From Larix sibirica (lineage: Eukaryota; Streptophyta; Pinopsida; Pinales; Pinaceae): 20,886 nucleotides of DNA. Shown piece by piece: positions 1 to 7,195 of the stretch (positions within the stretch are counted from its first letter, which is position 1; each line of letters opens with the position of its first letter). The position numbers and the translations under genes were made by a program. The notes below the pieces were generated by a model. The model ran no database searches, was not told where the DNA came from, and was given only the letters and a program-made list of their open reading frames with translations. The stretch covers positions 6,037 to 26,922 of the forward strand of contig NWUY0300042382.1 in assembly GCA_004151065.3 (NCBI GenBank), read 5' to 3'.

Positions 1-98
1 AGGGTAAATTCATGTGTAGAATGTGATTTCTTATGTTTATGATTTATATTTTATTTCAAGTATTATTTCAGCTCCGAATTAAATATCACAAATTAACA
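1..98 (+). mobile_element. Candidate 3' end of an LTR (start outside window)
   Basis: The window opens in AT-rich sequence that ends in TTAACA at 93-98, directly followed by TGGTATCA at 99-106. That octamer is the usual beginning of plant LTR-retrotransposon primer sites, which pair with the 3' end of initiator methionine tRNA. LTRs end in CA, and the AACA end would match a TGTT start, seen in a possible partner at 1850. The LTR's own start is not in the window, so length and family cannot be judged. After TGGTATCA the match to the common primer site is lost, so the element is old or the call is wrong. Confidence 0.3.
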
Positions 99-1849
99 TG
101 GTATCACATATAAGGGCTTGAAATATCTAAGTTCAACAATCAAGCTCGAGTCCACGTAGATCCCGAGTGTGCACAATACTTGAAGAATTATGGCTNTTGA
201 TGAGTTGGAAATGCCTAGGTGGCTCAAGAGAGCACATAGGATGAGGATAAGATAGATAAGTTGTTTCCCTCCGAAAAATATGGAAAGAAAGTAGCTAAAG
301 CAGTAAAAGAAACCTAAAGCAGAAAAAATAGGAAAAGTAGCAGAAAATCAAGAAGGAAGAATGTTTCTAGATTTTTTAAGATAAGGATCAAGAAGGAATA
401 GTAAAAGTAGGAAAGCAAACAAAAGGCCTTAGGAAATCTACAGAGGCTATTTATAACTAGTGAGGGTGCATTCATGAAGGAAAGTGGGTCCAGTGCAAAA
501 GAAACTTTCCAAAGAAACATCTAATACACCTATGGTTTGAATTTCCTAGATGGAAAGCTCTAACAGGAAGACATAAAAGCTAGCAGAGGTTAATAAAAGG
601 AGGAGGAACACACCCATTCACATCTTTTGTCATTTTTGAGTATTCACCTTGATAGATATACGCATATTAGAGGATTGGGTGGTGTGGCCCTTGCCAACAT
701 TAGGTGATGTGCCCCTTTGCATTCATTGATCTAGGTGAGAGATCAAGAGATCCATTTGTTGGATTTTGAAGAAGAGGACATCCATTCCTTTTCATGTGCA
801 ACATATAATACCTTTTTGTAGGTCTTTTATTAGCTTTAGTATGGTGTGGTCAAAATTTCGTTGGTGCCACATGAGGAGAAGGAGGCTCCCACACAGTTTA
901 TTGATGGTTTGATAGTTAGACCTTGGGGTTTGAAAAGAACACCTGTCCCTTACCAGTTTTATGAGAAGCAGCAGAGGCATCTATCTGATGTCTCCATCAT
1001 GCATAGAACTACATGGGGGTCCCACTTGAGCCAGTTAGAGGGAACAAGTAGCATAGTTAAAATTTGTTGCACCAGAGCGAAGATGGAACATGGGGAAGCT
1101 ACAAGCTTTCCATTTGGATCACTAAGATGGAGTATTTATTCATCCACTGATTGGTTGGATAGATACATGAGGGATTTGAGTACCCCACGGGGTAAGTTTG
1201 TTGTTTACATCCATGAAAATTTTATGTACACATCATTCATATTTTGTGAGTAGTTGTATGGGCATCTATGGTTGTTATGTGGTGTCTTTAGTATACCTCG
1301 ATGGACATGGGATTTTCACCAATGTATTATGGATGGGAATTGCAGTGCTTGTCTGCACATGGCTTATGAGGAGACTCAATATTCCTTTGGAAGTCATGAA
1401 CTTCCAGTTTGGTTGATACTGATGTTTGGGAGGATGCAGTTAAGACAATGGGACCCTAAAATTCTTTGGAATTATAGTTTTCCACAAGAAACAATGCTAT
1501 TGCTAGACATGCAGTAGAGACAGTGGGATCTAGGAATCCTTGGTATTATGGATTGCTTGGGATTTCATTGTCATCTAGAGGAATGTAGCGCAAAAAGTGG
1601 GATCCTGATATTCAGTTGTTGCGGCTGGGGATTGGATAGATGCATAGGAGACAATGTTAATTTTAAGAAAAGGGTAATTAGAGTGGTTCAGCATAAACAT
1701 GGTGGACCTTTGGTTAGTTTGGAATTGAGGATTCAATTCTTGATAGCCAAAAACATATTTTGAGGAGTGAAGTCACTGGTTAGCTTCATAGATGGTTGGA
1801 GCAGGTTTATTGCTTGAGGACAAGCAATTTTGGGAGGGGAGGACTATCA
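99..1849 (+). mobile_element. Decayed internal region of an LTR retroelement, plus strand
   Basis: This stretch lies between a primer-site-like octamer at 99-106 and a purine tract at 1828-1843. Near its 3' end, 1807-1842 reads LLLEDKQFWEGR. This resembles the tail of plant Ty3/gypsy polyproteins, where an acidic LED/LRD motif runs into the purine-rich tract just before the 3' LTR (family knowledge). No intact gag, protease, reverse transcriptase or integrase frame is visible; the longest plus-strand frame (846-1253, 135 codons) matches nothing I recognise. At under 1.8 kb it is too short for a complete autonomous element, so it is a deletion derivative, a non-autonomous element or a mosaic. 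A promoter-like TAATAAAAGG near 590-600 suggests that part of 200-830 could itself be LTR sequence. Confidence 0.4.
1436..1658 (+). repeat. Three degenerate ~75-bp tandem units
   Basis: Units begin at about 1436, 1511 and 1585, each with a GCAGT/GTAGC-like start followed by a purine block, then GTGGGAT or ATGGGAC, then a T-rich half (spacing 75 and 74 bases). Units 1 and 2 are clearly related; unit 3 is more diverged. The spacing is near a multiple of three, and frames through units 1 and 2 contain RQWDPKIL and RQWDLGIL. They may be repeats inside the retroelement or a decayed coding repeat. Confidence 0.5.
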
Positions 1850-1890
1850 TGTTCCCATTTTTGTCAGCACCAGGAATCAACCAATGACAA
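1807..1890 (+). mobile_element. Polypurine tract and possible start of a 3' LTR
   Basis: The run TTTTGGGAGGGGAGGA at 1828-1843 follows a gypsy-type polyprotein tail motif (LEDKQFWEGR, 1813-1842) and looks like a plus-strand polypurine tract. A TGTTCCC start at 1850 would be the LTR beginning, about 7 bases late for a textbook tract. Only about 40 bases of LTR would be present before the sequence becomes the antisense of the gene exon near the ambiguous base at 1891. The retroelement therefore abuts, or is inserted in an intron of, the minus-strand gene. Confidence 0.4.
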
Positions 1891-3705
1891 NCTGATCTGT
1901 TCCCTGTCATCGCCATTTGACAATGCATTCTCTTCAGTGACACGAACAATAGATATCTCTTTGACGCCTCGCTTGCGTTTTTTACTATATGCTGCTGCAT
2001 CTGCAAGCAGATTACCATTAGTCTGTGTCATAAGTAGCTTACCATTAGTCTGTGTCATGACACCTGTTCCGAGAACAGTCAGGTCCTTGAAACGGCTCAA
2101 ATTCATAGCAAGTGCAGATCTCAATTGATCAATATTGGATACCTGAGTATCGACACTACAAATATTTTGTACTGGTACAATCTCGCTCTGCATTTTGGCT
2201 TCTGGAGTAACCTGCCTTCGATTCTCATAGTCTGTCTGCATTACTGTTAAGTTAAACAGGTTCTTCAATTTCAAGCTCGCAGACTCCAGCGCCTCCAGCG
2301 CCTCTGATGCAGTACTTGGCCCTTCTGTGAACCCTGCACCCATTTTTCTACTGTTTGGTGTGGACTTTGTCATTATTTCAGCATTCCCTCCTACATTGGC
2401 TACCGCAGCCATTCCATACCTATTCTCTGCGTTTGTTGTCGCATTCGCGTTAAAGCTAGCAAACTCTACCAATCCTAAAGAATTTCCTCTCCCTTCTTTT
2501 GCCTCTGCAGCGATTTCACTTCCATACTCTTGCTTCACTCTGACCAGTCCTACAGAATTCTCTTTTCCTTCTTTGGCCCCAGAAGTAATTTCAGCTCCAT
2601 ACTCTTTCTTCACTGTAACCAGTCCTCCAGAATTCCCTTTTGCTTCTTTAGCCCCAGCAGTGCTTTCACTTCCATACTCTGTCTTCACTGTAACCAATCC
2701 TGCAGAATTCCCTCTTCCTTCTTTGGCCCCAGCACTGATTTCATCTCCATACTCCCTCTTCACTTTAACCAGTGGACTGCTATTCGCTTTCAAAGTTACA
2801 GGCTCTACAGGTGGTGCTTTGCTTGGGTTGTTACCCTCCACAGGCAATTGTCCAATAGTAGAATAACGCAGCTGAGGGTGATTTTGGCTTTGGCTCCTAA
2901 CCATTTGAAAATTATCACCGTTCCCTCTGCTATCACAATAGTTCTGACTAATAGATGCCGAATTTGCAGTCATATTCATGGGCATTTGCCTCATAATAGA
3001 CGCATGTAATGGACAAGCGTTTTTCCCACTGCCAACTTGAGATTTTTCACTAATAACTGAAGTTTTCCTATTAGTACTTGCAGTGAAATTCGTGGCTCTT
3101 TGAAGATATGAATGATTATGCAGTGAACAATGGTTTTGACTGTTACCCATTCTCTCAACTTGGATTCTATCTGTTCTTACTTCGCTTGGAATTTGATTAC
3201 AACCCTCTTGCGTTTTATTGCAATCAAAATCAGAAACACTCGGGCAATTGATTTTCCTATGCATTTGAGTGAGAACAGGAACAGGATCATTCTTACTACT
3301 CACCTGATTATTATTTACATTTCCCTGTTGATTTCTCTCGGTAAACCCATCTTTGGCTGCTTCCCTTTGGAGAGTTCTTTCAGTATCCATTTGAGCAGCT
3401 TGAGAATAGCCTCCAAAATCTGGAATTGGTATACGATTTTGCTGATTTTGTCCTCTCATACCGGCAGCCTGCTCAATCTTTCTCCAAACCTCAACTGTAT
3501 CAAATACTGGATATGTATAAGGAGTATAGGCAAGTGGCTGCTGAAGATTCGGGGGGACGAACGCAGGTTGCAGATAAGAAGGAGCCAAAACTGGCGAAAC
3601 CGAACGAATAGGCTGCACATCCAGGACAGATCCTCCACGTCGGGGTATTGTGAAGGGGGTACTACTACTTGAAGTGCAGAAACCACTCATATCAGTTGTA
3701 TTCAT
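1864..3705 (-). CDS. SUVH-like N-terminal exon, nuclear chromatin protein (partial or truncated)
   Basis: A 613-codon frame with no interruption, far longer than chance in AT-rich DNA. Start chosen at the ATG at 3703-3705: it is the first Met and lies 21 bases after a strong 3' splice site. Residues 27-40 read VLDVQPIRSVSPVL, followed by a Pro/Tyr-rich stretch; a VLDxxPxRSxxPV opening is characteristic of plant SUVH1/SUVH3-type histone H3K9 methyltransferase homologs (recalled, not searched). Residues 70-310 are Asn/Gln/Ser-rich and look disordered. Residues 312-411 are four 25-residue repeats (listed separately). Residues 480-490 may form a short helix; KKRKR at 575-579 is a likely nuclear signal. 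After it, ISIVRVTEEN...DDREQI resembles the segment just before the SUVH two-helix/SRA part, but the frame then ends in LSLVDSWC-stop with no SRA, pre-SET or SET domain. Codon 605 is AGN (Ser or Arg) because of the N at 1891. If that N is G, CAG/GT would make a donor there and the last nine codons are intron. Otherwise it is a truncated paralog. Real gene: fairly sure; SUVH assignment: moderate. Confidence 0.6.
   Translation of the reverse strand: MNTTDMSGFCTSSSSTPFTIPRRGGSVLDVQPIRSVSPVLAPSYLQPAFVPPNLQQPLAYTPYTYPVFDTVEVWRKIEQAAGMRGQNQQNRIPIPDFGGYSQAAQMDTERTLQREAAKDGFTERNQQGNVNNNQVSSKNDPVPVLTQMHRKINCPSVSDFDCNKTQEGCNQIPSEVRTDRIQVERMGNSQNHCSLHNHSYLQRATNFTASTNRKTSVISEKSQVGSGKNACPLHASIMRQMPMNMTANSASISQNYCDSRGNGDNFQMVRSQSQNHPQLRYSTIGQLPVEGNNPSKAPPVEPVTLKANSSPLVKVKREYGDEISAGAKEGRGNSAGLVTVKTEYGSESTAGAKEAKGNSGGLVTVKKEYGAEITSGAKEGKENSVGLVRVKQEYGSEIAAEAKEGRGNSLGLVEFASFNANATTNAENRYGMAAVANVGGNAEIMTKSTPNSRKMGAGFTEGPSTASEALEALESASLKLKNLFNLTVMQTDYENRRQVTPEAKMQSEIVPVQNICSVDTQVSNIDQLRSALAMNLSRFKDLTVLGTGVMTQTNGKLLMTQTNGNLLADAAAYSKKRKRGVKEISIVRVTEENALSNGDDREQIXLSLVDSWC
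2005..2058 (-). repeat. 27-bp in-frame duplication (MTQTNGxLL twice)
   Basis: Residues 550-558 and 559-567 of the exon are MTQTNGKLL and MTQTNGNLL. The DNA copies are nearly identical, so this is a recent in-frame tandem duplication just before the basic KKRKR cluster. It adds nine residues without breaking the frame, consistent with a flexible linker. Confidence 0.85.
2461..2772 (-). repeat. Four 75-bp coding repeats, each with a V-K-x-E motif
   Basis: Residues 312-336, 337-361, 362-386 and 387-411 are four 25-residue copies, followed by a stub LVEF at 412-415. Each starts LVxVKxEYG and continues with an Ala/Gly/Glu/Lys/Ser-rich spacer containing AKE and ending NSxG. The lysines at 316, 341, 366 and 391 are exactly 25 residues apart, in VKRE, VKTE, VKKE and VKQE. 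All four fit the SUMO-attachment consensus (hydrophobic-K-x-E). The spacer and the x position vary while V, K, E, Y and G are kept. The frame is intact in all copies. Confidence 0.95.
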
Positions 3706-3726
3706 TGTTCTTTCTATTCAAAACCT

Positions 3727-4324
3727 CTGCAAGAGCGAAACAAATGCACAGTGATCAGAAAATATCCTTGATTTCTGAAATAGCTAAATTCATCTACATA
3801 CCCAAAATGCAAACCATGATACAAAATAATAATAATAAATGTTTCCAAATGATCAAAACAGATTCTGTTCTTCGATTTTAGACAGCAGGCCTAAAAAAGG
3901 CAGCAACAGGACTGAACAGCAAGTACGAAATTATAGCCAAATGCCAAACAGGGTTTGAAACCCACAAATATAAACGCCCGATAATTCGAACAGTTGCGCA
4001 GGAACCCTCAGATAAAAACTGATAAAAATACCATAATTTAAAACCAGTCAAAAAAGCCCTGAAATATAGCAGTGCATTAAAAAGAAATGTTGAATTCTAA
4101 CGCAAACCCAGANCAGGGTTTGAAACCCACAAATATAAGCGCCCGATAATTCGAACTGTTGCGCAGGAACCCTCAGATAAAAACTGATAAAAATACCATA
4201 ATTTAAAACCAGTCAAAAAACCCCTGAAATATAGCAGTGCATCAAAAAGAAATGTTGAATTCTAACGCAAACCCAGATTTTAAATCCCTCAAAATTGAAT
4301 AGGAAAACCTCGAAGATCAATTAC
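3727..4324 (-). other. Probable 5'-UTR intron of the SUVH-like gene
   Basis: On the minus strand a pyrimidine-rich run (TTTGTTTCGCTCTTGCAG) ends at 3727, an excellent plant 3' splice site 21 bases before the start codon. The best nearby donor is ACG/GTAATT at 4324; an alternative, AGAG/GTAATTT, lies at 4649 and would give a 923-base intron. The interval has no long frame, is AT-rich and has an AAT-type short repeat near 3825-3840. A leader intron immediately before the start codon is common for plant SUVH genes (family knowledge). The acceptor is convincing; the donor is a choice between two. Confidence 0.6.
3949..4278. repeat. 165-bp direct tandem duplication with an N at the junction
   Basis: Copy 1 runs 3949-4113 and copy 2 runs 4114-4278, with exactly 165 bases between equivalent positions. 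The copies differ at about four single bases (for example ATAAACG/ATAAGCG and AACAGTT/AACTGTT) and have no indels. The last base of copy 1 is the ambiguous N at 4113. It lies inside the proposed leader intron. It could be a recent true duplication or two overlapping sequence ends joined by an N without merging. Confidence 0.95.
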
Positions 4325-4755
4325 CGTACGAAACCTCCCGCCCTGGACAGACCCAAATTGAAATACAAAACCAAAAGTTACTGAGTATAACGTCTGCCCA
4401 AAATTAAATGATGTGAGCAGGCAACAGGTAAATTAAATAATTTATACAGACAACAGGTACCAGCTGAAAGATAGGCAGCCAATCCATCTACCTGAAATAT
4501 ATTCGTTACGAAATATCCAACAAACAACAAAAGCATACGAAAACAGCGGCGGTATTGGTATGGGGGCTGGCGCCGTGACGGTAGCCACACTCCTCCAATT
4601 CATCTGCCTCTATAACTACCAACCAAAATTGGAGGTGCCTCCAAATTACCTCTATCGATCATTATCTTCTCGAAAACCGAAACTACTCCTACGGACATTA
4701 ACTAATACGTCTCCGTATTCCCCGAAGTAGATTCGATCTTCTTGCATTTAATGCT
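4325..4755 (-). other. Probable 5' leader (exon 1) of the SUVH-like gene
   Basis: This lies between the TATA-like tract at 4781-4799 and the donor candidate at 4324, and has higher GC than the flanks. Start sites are expected about 25-35 bases downstream of the TATA tract, near 4750-4760. A 70-codon frame (4378-4590, starting MWLPSRRQPP) would be an upstream reading frame if the 4324 donor is used; I see no family for it and treat it as unproven. If the 4649 donor is used, most of this block is intron. Confidence 0.4.
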
Positions 4756-4780
4756 ACTCAATTGTTATCTGACATCTGGA

Positions 4781-4799
4781 TTTTATATATATATAAAAA
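4781..4799 (-). promoter_or_regulatory. TATA box candidate for the SUVH-like gene
   Basis: The minus strand reads TTTTTATATATATATAAAA, a strong TATA-type element in the right place: upstream of a leader, a splice acceptor and the long frame. Alternating TA tracts are also common by chance in AT-rich spacer, but the surrounding DNA is GC-richer here. Confidence 0.45.
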
Positions 4800-4857
4800 T
4801 AACAGCTTCGAAAATCATTCCCGGTGACTGAAATTTCTCGGAACTCGCCCGCCGACC

Positions 4858-4864
4858 TATAAAT
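4858..4864 (+). promoter_or_regulatory. Plus-strand TATAAAT, upstream of the foldback
   Basis: TATAAAT lies in a GC-rich setting (GCCGACC before, GCCCAATCAAGG after). A start about 30 bases downstream would fall near 4888-4895, some 25-30 bases before the foldback at 4919. With the minus-strand TATA tract at 4781-4799 this would be a divergent promoter pair about 60 bases apart. There is no direct evidence of transcription. Confidence 0.3.
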
Positions 4865-4918
4865 GCCCAATCAAGGAAAATGTTTTCGCGGTCTATGGAA
4901 GATCAATGCTAAGCACCG

Positions 4919-5157
4919 TCGTGGAACTTCGAAGTGAATGTCATGATTAGCGTTGGATAAGGGCGAATATTATCCAGCCTGCTGCAGCAGGCCATTTAAT
5001 TTGGCGGCAGCAGGTTGGTTGGCTGTTGGATCTCAAAACTTTGAAGATTCAATGGCCAACTAGTCTGCTGCCTTCGTATTAAATGGTCTGCAGTAGGCTG
5101 GATAATATTCGCCCTTATCTAATGTTAATTATGATATTCACTTCAAAGTTCCACGAA
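4919..5157 (+). repeat. Foldback element: 239-bp near-perfect inverted repeat
   Basis: The left arm (4919 to about 5034) and right arm (about 5042-5157) are complementary almost end to end with only a few bases of loop around 5034-5042. A 29-base core of the arms (4957-4980 and its partner, GATAAGGGCGAATATTATCC and beyond) is broken only by a G.U pair. By my hand alignment the arms differ by 16 transitions, 2 transversions and one 3-base gap. Fifteen of the transitions leave G.U pairs in a plus-strand RNA. No transposase, clear target duplication or known superfamily end was found, so it may be a foldback-type MITE, an inverted duplication, or a hairpin-RNA locus. A third copy of one arm follows it. 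Confidence 0.9.
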
Positions 5158-5167
5158 GAAAACTAGT

Positions 5168-5248
5168 TTGAGATCCAACGGTCAACCAGCTTGCTGTCGT
5201 CGCATTAAATGGCTTGCTGCAAGCTGGATAATACTCGCCTTGGATAAG
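5168..5248 (+). repeat. Third, diverged copy of the foldback right arm
   Basis: From TTGAGATCCAAC to GGATAAG this repeats the right-arm sequence in the same orientation, with the shared landmarks ATTAAATGG, GCTGGATAATA and TCGCC. It is more diverged than the two arms are from each other. It could pair alternatively with the left arm. It shows the unit has been duplicated more than once at this spot. Confidence 0.8.
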
Positions 5249-5294
5249 TGGCCATGGTGTTCATTAATCTGAAATAAATCCAGTAGGGTGGTTG

Positions 5295-5488
5295 GGTAAT
5301 TGTAATCTCATCACATAAAATATGAGGCCACATGGAAAGCGTGTGTCGTCGTACGTAGAGGGACCAGTGACACAAAATTACAATTATCAGTTCATCAAAT
5401 TGTAAGTGTAATCAGTAGTGATGCGCTCTCCCTGGTTTCACGCTGGAGGTCATTTAGAAAGTGCATGTCAGCGTATGTCGAGGGACCA
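5295..5488. repeat. 43-bp direct repeat pair with a 10-bp inverted repeat around the first copy
   Basis: Copies at 5324-5366 and 5446-5488 both start GAGG and end AGGGACCA and are the same length, with about a dozen differences. The first copy is bracketed by TAATTGTAAT near 5296-5305 and ATTACAATTA near 5379-5388, an exact 10-base inverted repeat. I see no coding potential. Origin unknown; perhaps remnants of a small transposon. Confidence 0.7.
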
Positions 5489-5499
5489 CGGGATAGCGC

Positions 5500-6300
5500 A
5501 ATGTGTTAGAAAGGTGGTTGACTTAAATTCTAGGGTTTTAGCGTTAGTTTCGAGGTTTTTCCCTGCCTTCTCCACGACCTACTATACTACCCTTTGCATT
5601 CTTGTTCAAGTCCCTTGCACGGGCGTTTCGCCACCCTGGTAGTGGTCCGTCGGGGTTCCATTGTTGGTTCGTGTTGGTGCCACTTGTGGTTGTTGGTAAG
5701 AGGCCTGCCTGTTCGCATTCTCTGGTGTGGTGGTGCATCTGGCTTCGTTGGGATTTCACCCTTGCCACTTTGTCGGTTTCGTGGAGTTTTAGTGGTGATG
5801 CGACAATGGGGCTCATTTGTCTCGGATGAAGCCTTGGGTGGTTCTTGCAGGTTGCGGTCGATGTGTCTGATGAGCTCAGTGCCTTGACAACTCTTGGCCA
5901 GTAACGGGTTAAGGGTGGTCCTTGCAGAGGAGGTAAGTTCGGCCAATGTCGTCAATCTTTTGCCTACAATTCTCGGTTAAACCTTGTAATCTTTCGCTAA
6001 TCGGTATATTGTATGGGGATTTGTGTTATGTTCTGATGCAGGTGCACGTTGGAGGCTTTGGTTGCTAGGCAAATGCTGCAAACATATGTGTTTGGCATGG
6101 CAAAGGGGGAAAGCTCCTCTTTAGGTAGGATTCACTTCCTATCAGCTACTCTGAACTGTGTTTGCTTAACACATCAAACCTCTTCATGGAATATCTGTCG
6201 AGTGTTGGTTCTATTGAATGCATTTTTATGTTTCGTTGTGCATGTATTGGGTTTTGGTGATGGGTTTGATCTCGTTTATGATGATAAAAAATTTATTGGA
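5500..6300 (+). other. GC-richer stretch with a candidate intron; possible non-coding transcript
   Basis: Composition changes here to clearly GC-richer than the spacer, starting with CTAGGGTTTTAG at 5531-5542, a type of motif frequent in plant 5' leaders. A strong donor GGAG/GTAAGT begins at 5933 and a good acceptor (TTCTGATGCAG) ends at 6041, giving a 109-base intron with a T-rich interior, a typical plant intron. Open frames of up to 122 codons exist on both strands but none resembles a known protein, and their overlap argues for composition rather than coding. It may be a leader or non-coding transcript running toward the minisatellite, or a remnant of a captured gene piece. Confidence 0.35.
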
Positions 6301-7195
6301 CACCTCGTGGCTCGAACCTGTAATGGGTTTGCTTTGTTTGGCGTATAATTGGTGTTTATGTTGATAATTTTTTGTTGGTCACCCCGTGGCTCGAACCTGT
6401 AATGGGTTTGCTTTGTTGGCATATAATTGGTTTATGTTGATAAAAAATTTGTTGGCCACCTCATGCCTCAAACCTATAATGGGTTTGCTTTGTTTGGCAT
6501 ATAATTGGTGTTTTCATTAATAAAAAATTTGTTGGCCACCTTGTGGCTCAACCTTGTAATGTGTTTGCTCTGTTTGGTGTATAATTGGTTTATGTGGATA
6601 ATGCTTTTGTTGGCCACCCCGTGGCTCAAACCTGTAATGGGTTTGCTCCATTTGGCGTATAATTGGTATGTGGATCATTTTTTTGTTGGCCACCTCGTGG
6701 CTCGAACCTGTAATGGGTTTGCTCTGTTGGCATATAATTGGTTTATGTTGATAAAAGATTTGTTGGCCCTGTGGCTCAAACCTATAATGGTTTTGCTCCC
6801 TTTGGCGTATAATTGGTTTATGTAGCTAAAAATTTTGTTGGCCACCTTGGAGCTCAAACCTGTAATGGGTTTGATCTGTTGGTGTATAATTGGTTTATGT
6901 TGATAAAAAAATTGTTGGCCATGTCGCTCGAACCTGTAATGGGTTTGCTCCCTTTGGCATATAATTGGTTTACGTTGATAAAAAATTTGTTGGCCCTATG
7001 GTTCAAACCTGTAATGGGTTTGCTCCTTTTGGCGGATAATTGCTTTATGCTAATAAAAAAATTGTTAGTCACCTTCTAGCTCGAACTTATAATGGGTTTG
7101 CTAGCGTGTAATTGGTTTATGTTTATAAAGCAATTGTTGGCCACGTCATGGCTGAAACCTGTAATGGGTTTGCTCCATTTGACATATAATTAGTT
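6270..7195. repeat. Minisatellite: about 12 copies of a ~76-bp unit
   Basis: The landmark AACCTGTAATGGGTTTGCT (or close variants) recurs about 12 times between roughly 6318 and 7160, averaging near 76 bases apart. Each unit contains GTTGGCCACC, a landmark block, GGCGTATAATTGGTTTATG and a T/A run (GATAAAAAATTTG). Copies vary by substitutions and small indels, so unit length drifts between about 71 and 80. Open frames of 60-106 codons on both strands (repeated LLALWLKPVMGLL-type peptide) are a by-product of units near 75 bases and are not called as genes. Confidence 0.95.

Noticed and set aside
846-1253. 135-codon frame as a gene
   Set aside because: No recognisable domain, sits within retroelement remnants, and has no supporting signals; kept only as a note.
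2327-2866. 179-codon plus-strand open frame
   Set aside because: It is exactly antisense to the four coding repeats of the minus-strand exon; its PYSxFTxT-type periodicity is the mirror image of those repeats.
5544-5955. Minus-strand frames of 90 and 122 codons
   Set aside because: Overlap open plus-strand frames in a GC-richer stretch; composition explains them and no family is recognised.
6505-7079. Plus- and minus-strand frames of 60-106 codons with repeated peptides
   Set aside because: They come from minisatellite units near 75 bases long, are open on both strands at once, and break whenever unit length drifts.
6300-7160. GGCTCGAACC in the minisatellite as a tRNA B-box or tRNA-derived repeat
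   Set aside because: Similar to the B-box by one mismatch only, with no A-box at the right distance and no cloverleaf.
6270-7195. CRISPR-like regular array
   Set aside because: Units are contiguous near-identical tandem copies without unique spacers, in a plant-type context.
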